A DNA stretch of 33,925 nt from Robiginitomaculum sp. (GTDB lineage: Bacteria; Pseudomonadota; Alphaproteobacteria; Caulobacterales; Maricaulaceae): positions 1-33,925 of the forward strand of contig JAESQN010000043.1 of the NCBI GenBank assembly GCA_016765135.1. The letters are read 5' to 3'. This document shows, in pieces, positions 16,547 through 23,850 of this stretch (positions are counted from its first letter, which is position 1; every line of letters starts with the position of its first letter). The notes under the pieces were generated by a model. It had not been told where the DNA came from and did no database searches. It saw only the letters and a program-made list of their open reading frames with translations. The translations under genes were made by a program, and so were the position numbers.

Positions 16547-17802
16547 TAGCGGCTAACAATGGTCGCTTTCCGGCGCAAATCCCTGAGGTGACGGCGTGAA
16601 GCCTGGGCTTCTTGTTGGCTAAGCAGGCGGTTTTCCACTTGCTCACGAGACGGTATATTGGAGCCGCGAACCTCTTGCTTGCAGACCATCACCGCAACCA
16701 GGGCGCTACCGGTTTCCATGGGTGCCGATACTTCGCCTTCATTGGTGGCGGAGAGGATGTTCAAAATATCCTCGGTCAAATCGCCGGCCTTAATTTCGCC
16801 CATGGCATTGCTACCAACGCCTTCAATCTCTTTGACATCATTGTCCAGCGTGTCACACGATTTGGCAGCTTCAGAGGCTGTTTTCAGTGCTGCTTTGGCT
16901 GCTGGTAGCTCGGTCTCATCTTCGATCTGGTAGTTGATTTGGCTCAGTGTGTAAAAAGTTTCGGTTGTGGAAACCTGCTTGTCTGCCAAGGCAACAATAT
17001 AAACTCCACCGGGTACCTGAATGGGGTTGGACACTTGCCCTTTTTCCATTTGAACAATGACTGCGTTAATCTCTTCGCGCAGCTCGCCTTCGCGAATCCA
17101 GCCAATATCACCACCCTTTGCCGAAGAAGGTGCAGAAGAAAATTGTCGGGCCAATACAGGCATAGGTACACCTTGGCCAAGTTGTTCAATCATGGCGGCA
17201 GCTCCTTGCATTGCACCATCCATGCCGCCGATGTCCGGTGTGGCTTCTATATAGATCTCTGCAAGTCTATAACTTGGCTTCTCGGCGTTTGCGGACAGCC
17301 GGTTTAATGTCTCGTCGATTTGTGCATCACTGATACGTATGCGGGAACCATAGAGGCCGCCGATAATACGTTCCCAGGCTATTTCCGAGCGCACCTGATC
17401 TTGTAGCGTACTGATTGAAATACCTGCCGAAGCAAGGCGTTGGGCAAATTCATCAATGTTGATGCCATTTCGGGAAAGGATGTTTTGCACACCGTGCGTT
17501 ACTTCATCATTGGAAATCGTTTGGTCAAATTTTTTGGCCTCCTGGATTTGCAATTTTTCATCCACCAGATTACGCATGGCTTGGGTAAAAATTTGCTTTT
17601 TAGCTTCGTCCGTTGGCTCAATGCCTTGTGTAGCCATCATGAACAAGCTGCGTTGGCGCAAATCATATGTTGTGATGACATCATCATTGACCACTGCTGC
17701 GATGCCGTGAGCTGTTTGGGCGTTGGCCAGCGGGGCGTAGGCAAATGCTGTCATCAGGCTAAATGTCAATATTGTGGTGTTTTTTAATATGGAGATGTTC
17801 AT
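16546..17802 (-). CDS. surA: Periplasmic peptidyl-prolyl isomerase/chaperone SurA
   Basis: SurA escorts unfolded outer-membrane proteins through the periplasm to the BAM complex. The protein has 418 residues. It has a Sec signal peptide (hydrophobic stretch up to ANAQTAHG), the SurA N-terminal chaperone region (GIAAVVNDDVITTYDLRQRS), one clear parvulin domain around residues 170-270 (RLAEIYIEA, ARQFSSAPSSAKGGDIGWI, VQMEKGQVSNPIQVPGGVYIV) and a C-terminal segment. AAGGAT lies about 9 nt ahead of the start. Only one parvulin domain is obvious, against two in E. coli, which is usual in alphaproteobacteria. lptD, which normally precedes it, is missing here. Confidence 0.92.
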   Translation of the reverse strand: MNISILKNTTILTFSLMTAFAYAPLANAQTAHGIAAVVNDDVITTYDLRQRSLFMMATQGIEPTDEAKKQIFTQAMRNLVDEKLQIQEAKKFDQTISNDEVTHGVQNILSRNGINIDEFAQRLASAGISISTLQDQVRSEIAWERIIGGLYGSRIRISDAQIDETLNRLSANAEKPSYRLAEIYIEATPDIGGMDGAMQGAAAMIEQLGQGVPMPVLARQFSSAPSSAKGGDIGWIREGELREEINAVIVQMEKGQVSNPIQVPGGVYIVALADKQVSTTETFYTLSQINYQIEDETELPAAKAALKTASEAAKSCDTLDNDVKEIEGVGSNAMGEIKAGDLTEDILNILSATNEGEVSAPMETGSALVAVMVCKQEVRGSNIPSREQVENRLLSQQEAQASRRHLRDLRRKATIVSR

Positions 17803-17871
17803 TTTACGAATATCCTTACTGATTTTGTCTTTTTATAGGCATTTTTAAGTTTAGCGCAATACTATCCTGCA

Positions 17872-18981
17872 TCACCCGTCTTCAATCCATGATAAAAACA
17901 CCAAGCCGCACGATAACACAAGCAAAGGCACAGTCCAAGCGGCGACAACAGGTGGTAACACACCGGTTTCGCCAAAGGCTCCGACCAAATTATCTACAAA
18001 ATATACACCAAACCCCATGGCAGCTCCAGCAATCAATAAGCGCAATGTACCACCCTCACGGGCCATATTCAAGGAAGCCCCTGCGGCAATGACAGCCATG
18101 GCAATGAGCGTCAAAGGCAAAGCTAATAATTTGTGCCACTGCATAACCAGTGTTGTCGGACTAAACCCGGCGCTTTTGGCTTTGTCGATTTCGCCGCGTA
18201 TTTGCCAGAAAGGAGGTGTTTTTTGGGTTTGAGAGCGTTCTTTAAGGCTATCCCATGTTATGGTCGTTAATTTTGAAATTGTTTTGAGTTTCTTTGGTTC
18301 TTTACCGTCTTCATTTTCAACAATGTCTGACAATTGCCAATATCCGTCATTGGATAGAACGGCCTGTTTGGCATCGTAACGCGTTGAAAATACATTGCGC
18401 CCGTTCGATATAATGTCAAAAGTATAAAAGGTGACATCAAATAATGTGTGCTTGTCTATATCAGCCGACAAAGCGTGAATAACCACATAGCCATCATCAT
18501 TGCCTTCGCGGAGCCAAATAGGTTTTTGGGCAGTACTGCTTGTTGGGGCGGCTTTGGTTTCGCCAGCCGTGATTTCATCAACGACCTTGCGATACTGTTT
18601 TTGAGATATTGAGGCGAGCGGGTTAAAAACTGTTGCCCACACAACCCCTAACAGCGCCGTGACCAACAAAGCCGGTCTCAAAAACCGCCACGCAGATAAC
18701 CCCGAGGCGCGCATAACGATCAACTCGGACCTGCGGTTAAGGGCAAATAATGCGCCCATAACTCCGAATAATACGACGAACGGCACGGTTTGCTCGACCA
18801 ACATAGGGGCGTTGAGCAAGGTAATGTACAAAACCCCCAACATGGAAACGTCGGAGTCCGATCCAAGATTACGGGAAGCTTCAACAAAATCTACGAGCAT
18901 GATAATACCCGTAATAATCATAAATGCGATAATGATCGCAAGTAAAACACGGGTGGCAATATATTTGTTTAAGGTCGGCAT
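17872..18981 (-). CDS. lptG: LPS export ABC transporter permease LptG
   Basis: LptG is one of two permeases of the LptB2FG complex that extracts LPS from the inner membrane. The start is the ATG at 18981 (MPTLNKYIATRVLLAII), giving 369 residues; it overlaps the lptF stop by one base. Six membrane helices in two groups of three flank a periplasmic beta-jellyroll domain. RRSELIVMRASGLSAWRFLRP is the cytosolic coupling signature and GAAMGFGVYFVDNLVGAFGETG the late helix. The longer frame, to 19071, would run into lptF and is not supported. The gap to surA is only 69 nt, so no lptD fits between. Confidence 0.95.
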   Translation of the reverse strand: MPTLNKYIATRVLLAIIIAFMIITGIIMLVDFVEASRNLGSDSDVSMLGVLYITLLNAPMLVEQTVPFVVLFGVMGALFALNRRSELIVMRASGLSAWRFLRPALLVTALLGVVWATVFNPLASISQKQYRKVVDEITAGETKAAPTSSTAQKPIWLREGNDDGYVVIHALSADIDKHTLFDVTFYTFDIISNGRNVFSTRYDAKQAVLSNDGYWQLSDIVENEDGKEPKKLKTISKLTTITWDSLKERSQTQKTPPFWQIRGEIDKAKSAGFSPTTLVMQWHKLLALPLTLIAMAVIAAGASLNMAREGGTLRLLIAGAAMGFGVYFVDNLVGAFGETGVLPPVVAAWTVPLLVLSCGLVFLSWIEDG

Positions 18982-20129
18982 TAACTGATGACCTTGGAAC
19001 TGGTGACTCTGGGTTTTGATTTGCGAAACCTGAAAATTATTTGTGCTCGTTTTTTGTGGAGCAAATACCACATAGATAGTAGAGCCGTAAGGATCGGCAA
19101 TGCATATTGAGCGATATTTAAAGAATTGTTTTTCTCGGCGGCAGAAGCGAGGGCAAAACCGCCGAGGCGTAGTGTGAAGCCCAGAGCCCCAGCCATGGCA
19201 ATTCGGCCACCATAGCCCAGTTTTTGGTGTTCCCCGCGTATAAGGAAAGCCAATGCCAATAACACCAGGGCATAATTATACAAAGGCGTAGATAACCGGG
19301 CATGGCCCTCCGCCAAATATTCTTTTCGAAAGCGGATCAATGCGTAATCAGCCGGATCGGGAATAAACAATTCATGTAAGTATCTGTCGGAAGTTTTGAG
19401 CCTCAGAACCGGATCCACCGCTAAGATTTTGGTGAGATCATAGGTGGTTTTCTCAAAGAATGTTATATCCATAGAGCCATTGTCTTTGAGGGAGGTGATA
19501 GAGCCGTCAAAGAGCGTGAAGCTGGTTTGCCCGCTTGGTGTCGATTGCACCTGACCTTCCTGGGCCGAATAGGTTAGGGGGGCGTCGGCACTGCGCTCAT
19601 CATAGATCAGCACATCGCGCATGAGGCCCGTTGGCAATATTTCGCTGGCATAGAGGGTTAGGCCTTTTGAGGGCGTGGTAAACTCGCCAGCCTGTACCAT
19701 GCGCGACGCAATGTCCAAATTAACGTCCAGCAATGCCTGGCGCATCAGGCGGAATGTATAGGGTTGGACGAACAGGTTTATCAACAAATGTACGACCAGC
19801 GCATAGCTGGCTATGCGAAGGGCTGGACTTGCGATTTGCCACGGGCTGAATCCAGAAGCTTTGGTCACCACCAATTCACTGTCCATATTGAGGCGGTTGA
19901 GGGCGTAAAGCATAGCCATAAACACGGCTAAAGGCATGATAATACTAAAGAGTTGTGGCAAGGTCAGGGTGGTAATATATAAAAATGTTAGAGCGGATTG
20001 GCGGTTTTGGGTGATCAAATCTAGGGTGGACAGGCTTTGTGTTAGCAAAGCAAGCAGGGATAATGCTGAAAGTGACAGCAAAAGCGGCGTGCGAATTTGA
20101 CGCAAAAAATATTTTTGTATTAGTTTCAC
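18981..20129 (-). CDS. lptF: LPS export ABC transporter permease LptF
   Basis: This is the partner permease of LptG in the LPS extractor. It has 382 residues and six predicted membrane helices around a periplasmic domain. The N-terminal MKLIQKYFLRQIRTPLLLSL, the coupling segment MDSELVVTKASGFSPWQIASPAL and a basic tail are typical. The start is GTG, with a weak ribosome site. It diverges from pepA with 150 nt between, the same arrangement as in many gamma- and alphaproteobacteria. It heads the lptF-lptG-surA-pdxA-rsmA transcript. Confidence 0.94.
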   Translation of the reverse strand: MKLIQKYFLRQIRTPLLLSLSALSLLALLTQSLSTLDLITQNRQSALTFLYITTLTLPQLFSIIMPLAVFMAMLYALNRLNMDSELVVTKASGFSPWQIASPALRIASYALVVHLLINLFVQPYTFRLMRQALLDVNLDIASRMVQAGEFTTPSKGLTLYASEILPTGLMRDVLIYDERSADAPLTYSAQEGQVQSTPSGQTSFTLFDGSITSLKDNGSMDITFFEKTTYDLTKILAVDPVLRLKTSDRYLHELFIPDPADYALIRFRKEYLAEGHARLSTPLYNYALVLLALAFLIRGEHQKLGYGGRIAMAGALGFTLRLGGFALASAAEKNNSLNIAQYALPILTALLSMWYLLHKKRAQIIFRFRKSKPRVTSSKVIS

Positions 20130-20147
20130 TTAACTGCTTTAGCCCTC

Positions 20148-20178
20148 TATACACAGATTCGACAACCGAATGTGTCAA
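20148..20178 (-). promoter_or_regulatory. Candidate lptF operon promoter
   Basis: Read on the minus strand, a perfect -35 TTGACA (complement of 20173-20178) is followed after 19 nt by TGTATA (complement of 20148-20153), 18 nt ahead of the GTG start. The spacer is longer than ideal. A GATTC at 20156-20160, a CcrM-type site, lies in the spacer. Confidence 0.38.
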
Positions 20179-20279
20179 TATATTTTAGCATATTCTAGCG
20201 CATACATTTATAGTTTACCATTGCCGATTGCGGCTAATATCTATAAGTTTTTGTAAGAAAAATAATAATGGAGTTCCAA

Positions 20280-21770
20280 GTGAAAATTAGTTTTATCAAC
20301 CCGCAAATCAAAGAAGGTCAGGCAAAGTCTGTTGCCGTGTTACCTGTTTTTAAAGGTGCCAAGCCGTCAGATGCATATAAGACCTATGACAAGTTATCGA
20401 AAAAGCGGGTCTCCGCTGCCGCAAAAGCAGGCCAGGTGGATGGTCGCACCGGGAAGAGCACCGAAATTCTAGGCCCGGACGGGACGAAAACCAATCGTCT
20501 TTATGTAACGGGTTGCGGTAAACGCGACGAATTTAATGCCGAGCTGTTTGGGGCGCGTGTCACCAAGGCGCTATTGATGTGCGGCGAAACCACTTTGGTC
20601 ATACATTTGGACGGATATGGTTTGTCGCCAACGGATGCCGCGCAAGCAGCCCTCGGCGCAGTGTTGGCAAGCTACCGGTTTGACAAATACCGCACGACTT
20701 TAGCCGCAGACAAAAAGCCAAGCTTGAAATCCGTGAAGATAGCCATCGAAAACCCGGCCAAAGCTCGGGCGGCCTGGAATAATTTCTACGGCCCCGTAGG
20801 CGAGGGTACGCTAATTGCCCGTGATCTGGTCATGGAGCCAGCCAATAAATTATACCCGGTCAGCTATGCCAAGCGCATCAAAAAAATGGAAACGCTTGGA
20901 CTGAAAGTGCAAATACTCGGCGAAGCGGCCATGAAAAAATTGGGCATGGATGCTTTGCTCGGTGTTGGCCAAGGCTCGCCGCGTGCTTCGCAACTCGTTA
21001 TTATGAAATGGGACGGCGGCAAGAAAGGCACCAAACCGGTTTGCCTGGTTGGTAAGGGCGTGACCTTTGACACCGGCGGTATTTCGCTCAAGCCTGGCGC
21101 TGGCATGTGGGATATGAAAGGCGATATGGGCGGGTCGGCCGCCGTTGTCGGGGCTATGCACACGATCGCAGCTCGCAAGGCCAAAGCTAATGTTATCGGC
21201 ATTGTCGGGCTGGTGGAAAACATGCCGGACGGCAAAGCGCAAAACCCTGGCGATATAGTCACATCCATGTCCGGGCAGACCATTGAAGTACTCAACACCG
21301 ATGCTGAAGGCCGTTTGGTTTTGGCCGATGCACTTTGGTACGCCAAAGGGAAGTTTAAGCCCAAAGCCATGATCAACCTTGCAACTTTGACCGGGGCAAT
21401 CATTACATGCCTTGGCCACGAACATGCAGGTGTGTTTTCAAATTCTGACGAAATTGCTGAACAATTACAAAAGGCTGCGGAAAATTCTTCAGAGGCCGTA
21501 TGGCGTTTGCCGCTGAACAAAGCCTATGATAAACTCGTCGATAGCCCCAATGCGGATATGAAAAATATCACGGCGGGCGCAGACGGCGCCGGGTCAATTA
21601 CGGCCGGGCAATTTCTGCAACGTTTTGTCGGGGATGTGCCTTGGGCCCATATCGACATAGCTGGCACGGCATGGAAATCAAACCGCTCAGACCCACGTGA
21701 ACCCACTTGGGCAACAGGCTTTGGTGCTCGCCTCATGAACCGTTGGGTGGCCGATAACCACGAGGGTTAA
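20280..21770 (+). CDS. pepA: Leucyl aminopeptidase (cytosol aminopeptidase, M17)
   Basis: This hexameric dizinc/manganese peptidase removes N-terminal residues in the cytosol and also binds DNA in some bacteria. It has about 496 residues. The active site shows Lys259 in VGKGVTFDTGG (metal Asp264), MKGDMGGSAAV and the signature NTDAEGRL from 339. The start is placed at GTG 20280 because GGAG at 20270-20273 precedes it by six nt and the N-terminus then reads MKISF; the in-frame ATG at 20268 has no good ribosome site. holC follows directly, with TAA and ATG adjacent. Confidence 0.95.
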   Translation: MKISFINPQIKEGQAKSVAVLPVFKGAKPSDAYKTYDKLSKKRVSAAAKAGQVDGRTGKSTEILGPDGTKTNRLYVTGCGKRDEFNAELFGARVTKALLMCGETTLVIHLDGYGLSPTDAAQAALGAVLASYRFDKYRTTLAADKKPSLKSVKIAIENPAKARAAWNNFYGPVGEGTLIARDLVMEPANKLYPVSYAKRIKKMETLGLKVQILGEAAMKKLGMDALLGVGQGSPRASQLVIMKWDGGKKGTKPVCLVGKGVTFDTGGISLKPGAGMWDMKGDMGGSAAVVGAMHTIAARKAKANVIGIVGLVENMPDGKAQNPGDIVTSMSGQTIEVLNTDAEGRLVLADALWYAKGKFKPKAMINLATLTGAIITCLGHEHAGVFSNSDEIAEQLQKAAENSSEAVWRLPLNKAYDKLVDSPNADMKNITAGADGAGSITAGQFLQRFVGDVPWAHIDIAGTAWKSNRSDPREPTWATGFGARLMNRWVADNHEG

Positions 21771-22265
21771 ATGGGTAAGCAGGATGTTCAGGACGGGCAA
21801 GTTGAATACTGGTTTTACCATTTGCAACAAAGCACGTTGGAAGCCGTCCTGCCGGATATTTTAGAAAAAACCCGCGCTAAAAATTGGCGGGCCTTAATCA
21901 AAATCGGCGAAACTTTCGGTGATCCGGGGGCCGAAATGGCAAGGCTTGATAAATTTCTGTGGACATACAAACAAGATGCTTTTTTGCCACACGGCAGGGA
22001 CGACGAACCTTTGGCCGAACACCAACCAATTTTGCTGTCTTGCACTTGCGAAAAAGCGGAGGGTATCGACGTGGTCATTCTGGTCGACGGGGCCGAAATG
22101 CAAGATGTATCCGCCGCCGAGCGGTGCATCACCATTCTCGACGGTCGCAACGAACAAGACAAAACCATAGCCCGTAAACGCTGGAAACAAGCCAACGATG
22201 CAGAACTAACTACGGCCTATTGGCAACAAGATGATCATGGCCGCTGGGTCAAGCCGGGGGGGTGA
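21771..22265 (+). CDS. holC: DNA polymerase III chi subunit
   Basis: HolC ties the clamp loader to SSB during replication. The protein has 164 residues. Chi-family features are EYWFYHLQQSTLEAVLPDILEKTRAKNWRALI near the N-terminus, LWTYKQDAFLPHGRDDEPLAEHQPILLS in the middle, and ARKRWKQANDAELTTAYWQQD near the end. The N-terminal extension before VEYWFYHL is a few residues longer than usual. The pepA-holC pairing is conserved. In relatives the ABC-F and ndk genes often come next; here they are delayed by the palindrome/arsR region. Confidence 0.93.
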   Translation: MGKQDVQDGQVEYWFYHLQQSTLEAVLPDILEKTRAKNWRALIKIGETFGDPGAEMARLDKFLWTYKQDAFLPHGRDDEPLAEHQPILLSCTCEKAEGIDVVILVDGAEMQDVSAAERCITILDGRNEQDKTIARKRWKQANDAELTTAYWQQDDHGRWVKPGG

Positions 22266-22429
22266 CAATGTTTTTCTTCATTACGACTAGGCCCGGCAAA
22301 ATATATGAAGTTTAGAATATTGTCGTTCATTACCGGGAGGCGGCAGGTGCATCTTACATCGACTTCTCTTACGAGATAAAAGGCTGTTTGATTGCGAATA
22401 AAATCATAGTCTTGAAGGTTGTATCGCAG

Positions 22430-22457
22430 ATTATCCTTGTAGCAAATTATCCTTGTA
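22430..22457. repeat. 12-nt tandem direct repeat
   Basis: ATTATCCTTGTA occurs at 22430-22441 and again at 22446-22457, a period of 16 nt. Confidence 0.9.
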
Positions 22458-22468
22458 AGCGTAGCTTT

Positions 22469-22491
22469 GTGATTAAGCCAAGATTAATCAC
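22469..22491. repeat. 8-bp inverted repeat
   Basis: GTGATTAA (22469-22476) and TTAATCAC (22484-22491) are perfect inverted arms around 7 nt. The pattern could be an operator; no gene is placed to use it. Confidence 0.7.
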
Positions 22492-22534
22492 CAAATGGTC
22501 GAAGGTCTATTTTCTTCATGAATCATTTATCCGG

Positions 22535-22616
22535 CCTATAACCATTTATCTATCCTATAAACCATTAAACTAATATATTAGTTTAATGGTTTATAGGATA
22601 GATAAATGGTTATAGG
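22535..22616. repeat. 82-bp perfect palindrome
   Basis: Every base from 22535 to 22575 pairs with its mirror from 22576 to 22616, with no loop. The central 24 bp (22564-22587, half-site ATTAAACTAATA followed by its complement) is identical to the centre of the palindrome at 23064-23101. Each arm also holds two related direct units: CCTATAACCATTTATC at 22535 and CCTATAAACCATTAAAC at 22554. A further CATTTATC at 22524 lies outside the perfect part. As RNA it would form a 41-bp hairpin and might end transcripts from holC or arsR, but no T-run follows. It is more likely a multi-site operator or an element end. Confidence 0.95.
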
Positions 22617-22715
22617 TGAATAGTTGGCAACATACCGTCTTGCGAGTGTGCCGGTTGTTTAGTGGGCTATACTTCTACACCGAAACTATGCAGTTCAGTC
22701 AAAATAAACCCGGTT

Positions 22716-23003
22716 TTATAAGCTTAGAAACTTCTGCGCTTGCTCCGCCTGGGCCAAATTTAGGGTGAGGACTGTCGCCGAGCCTTTGCTTTTCGCTTGG
22801 ATGAGACCACCTTTTTTCATCATTTTTAGGTGATGCGCCAGGCTTGGCTCGGCTATTTTGCAATATGTTGCCAAATCCCCAAATTTTAGCCCCTTTGCGC
22901 CCGTTTTTTGTAATGCAAGGAAAATGGCAATGCGCCTTGGGTGCCCCAAAGCATCAAAAAGCTGCGCTAATTCATCTCTCTGTCCAACCGAATAAGTATT
23001 CAT
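22716..23003 (-). CDS. ArsR-family winged-helix transcriptional regulator
   Basis: This is a 95-residue DNA-binding repressor. The winged helix shows LFDALGHPRRIAIFLAL, then the HTH at about 40-60 (FGDLATYCKIAEPSLAHHLKMMKKGGLI) and a beta-wing (AKSKGSATVLTLN). The ELCVCDL-type metal site of ArsR/SmtB is absent; Cys48 is the only cysteine, so metal sensing of the classic kind is unlikely. It looks closer to the SdpR/YgaV-like members. The start is the ATG at 23003, with GAGGGAG four nt ahead; an upstream in-frame start at 23027 is not needed. It is flanked by two palindromes with the same core. No target gene is adjacent, and its signal is unknown. Confidence 0.9.
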   Translation of the reverse strand: MNTYSVGQRDELAQLFDALGHPRRIAIFLALQKTGAKGLKFGDLATYCKIAEPSLAHHLKMMKKGGLIQAKSKGSATVLTLNLAQAEQAQKFLSL

Positions 23004-23037
23004 GAAACTCCCTCTGTTTTGACCCATTTACCAATCG

Positions 23038-23065
23038 ATTATACACGATGGAGACGAATATACAA
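23038..23065 (-). promoter_or_regulatory. arsR-family gene promoter
   Basis: On the minus strand, TTGTAT (complement of 23060-23065) and a perfect TATAAT (complement of 23038-23043) are 16 nt apart, about 35 nt ahead of the start codon. The 38-bp palindrome overlaps the last two bases of the -35 and extends upstream, a position suited to autoregulation. Confidence 0.65.
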
Positions 23066-23101
23066 TAACTATTAAACTAATATATTAGTTTAATAGTTAT
23101 T
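23064..23101. promoter_or_regulatory. 38-bp perfect palindrome, putative ArsR-family operator
   Basis: Bases 23064-23082 mirror 23083-23101 exactly. The central 24 bp (23071-23094) equals the core of the palindrome at 22535-22616, and the next base on each side differs (CT versus CC). It abuts the -35 of the regulator gene, so autorepression is the simplest reading. The stretch from 23102 to 23319 has no gene and no clear promoter for the lipoprotein gene. Confidence 0.8.
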
Positions 23102-23319
23102 TGCAATATTAGTGTTTATATTCTTGCGGAAGGACATCACAGAGCATCAACCAATGCACCAAGAGGGCATGCTGGACACTGAATTAACGATAGTTTAGGT
23201 TGTTCACTGCAATAAATCACCAAAACCATAAAAATAACCCGGACATTGGTTGCGATAACATGTGAACAGCTTTTAAGGTGGGATAGCGATTCGGTTTGAG
23301 AGTTAAAGGGAGCTTAGCT

Positions 23320-23799
23320 ATGCACGTATGGACGAATACAATAGTTTCAGCTCTTGCGTTGGTGCTTTTGTCAGCATGTTATACGCCCGGATCGGGTGTG
23401 CCAGGACAAAATCGCCGTCCCGGGCTTGGGCAATATGTGGTTCCTGTTAATCAGCGTCCGGAACCTACACGCCGTATTCCTGATGATGATTTATGCCGTT
23501 CGCGTTTGTTTTTGGGTTTGGTGGGGCAACATGAGGGCGGGATTGTATTTGCGGTCTTGCCAGGGCGCACCCGCGTGGTGAAGCCAGCGGAGCAAGAACT
23601 TGACCAGGACGAATTTTTGCAAGACACGCGCCCAAACCCGCCATTTGTCGAGGTGCGTGAATATCTGTCAGGGCAGGTGCTGCATGCGCCAGCCATCCGC
23701 GCCGTAAGTCGGGTCGATGAACTTGGCCCCATTATGCGTGACCGTTTGACCGTAGAGTTAAATGCGCAAGGTTATGTTAATCGTCTGACATGCCGTTGA
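23320..23799 (+). CDS. Lipoprotein resembling peptidase inhibitor I78 family
   Basis: This is a 159-residue predicted lipoprotein. The signal ends in the lipobox LLSAC with Cys20 followed by Tyr, so outer-membrane sorting is likely. The mature part begins DDLCRSRLFLGLVGQHEGGI, later has GRTRVVKP, and ends DRLTVELNAQGYVNRLTCR. This matches the I78 pattern of an early Cys and LVG, an arginine strand, then a RLNVELDxxGxIxRVxCG-like close. It has a longer middle (about 50 residues, from AEQELDQDEF through VDELGPIM) than compact I78 proteins. The start ATG at 23320 is supported by AAAGGGAG upstream. I78 proteins inhibit serine peptidases; whether this one does is unknown. Confidence 0.65.
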   Translation: MHVWTNTIVSALALVLLSACYTPGSGVPGQNRRPGLGQYVVPVNQRPEPTRRIPDDDLCRSRLFLGLVGQHEGGIVFAVLPGRTRVVKPAEQELDQDEFLQDTRPNPPFVEVREYLSGQVLHAPAIRAVSRVDELGPIMRDRLTVELNAQGYVNRLTCR

Positions 23800-23850
23800 T
23801 TGTTATGCGGCTTTTGGTTTGGCTTTTCGGGCTAGTTTTTCTTCCTTGGC

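Larger units (their letters stand above)
22266..22715. other. AT-rich gene-free stretch with repeats
   Basis: These 450 nt lie between the convergent ends of holC and the arsR-family gene. The stretch is visibly more AT-rich than its surroundings and holds no convincing gene. It contains a 12-nt direct repeat (22430-22457), an 8-bp inverted repeat (22469-22491) and an 82-bp perfect palindrome (22535-22616). The one longer frame here (22388-22573) runs into the palindrome, starts with TTG and has no family resemblance. Confidence 0.8.

Noticed and set aside
18982-19071. Upstream extension of the lptG frame
   Set aside because: It lies wholly inside lptF; the ATG overlapping the lptF stop by one base gives the standard N-terminus.
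22388-22573. A 61-codon frame on the plus strand inside the AT-rich stretch
   Set aside because: It starts with TTG, lacks a ribosome site, ends inside the 82-bp palindrome and has the composition of random AT-rich DNA.
23154-23198. A 14-codon ATG frame between the second palindrome and the lipoprotein gene
   Set aside because: Too short, with no ribosome site and no link to a downstream gene that would suggest a leader peptide.
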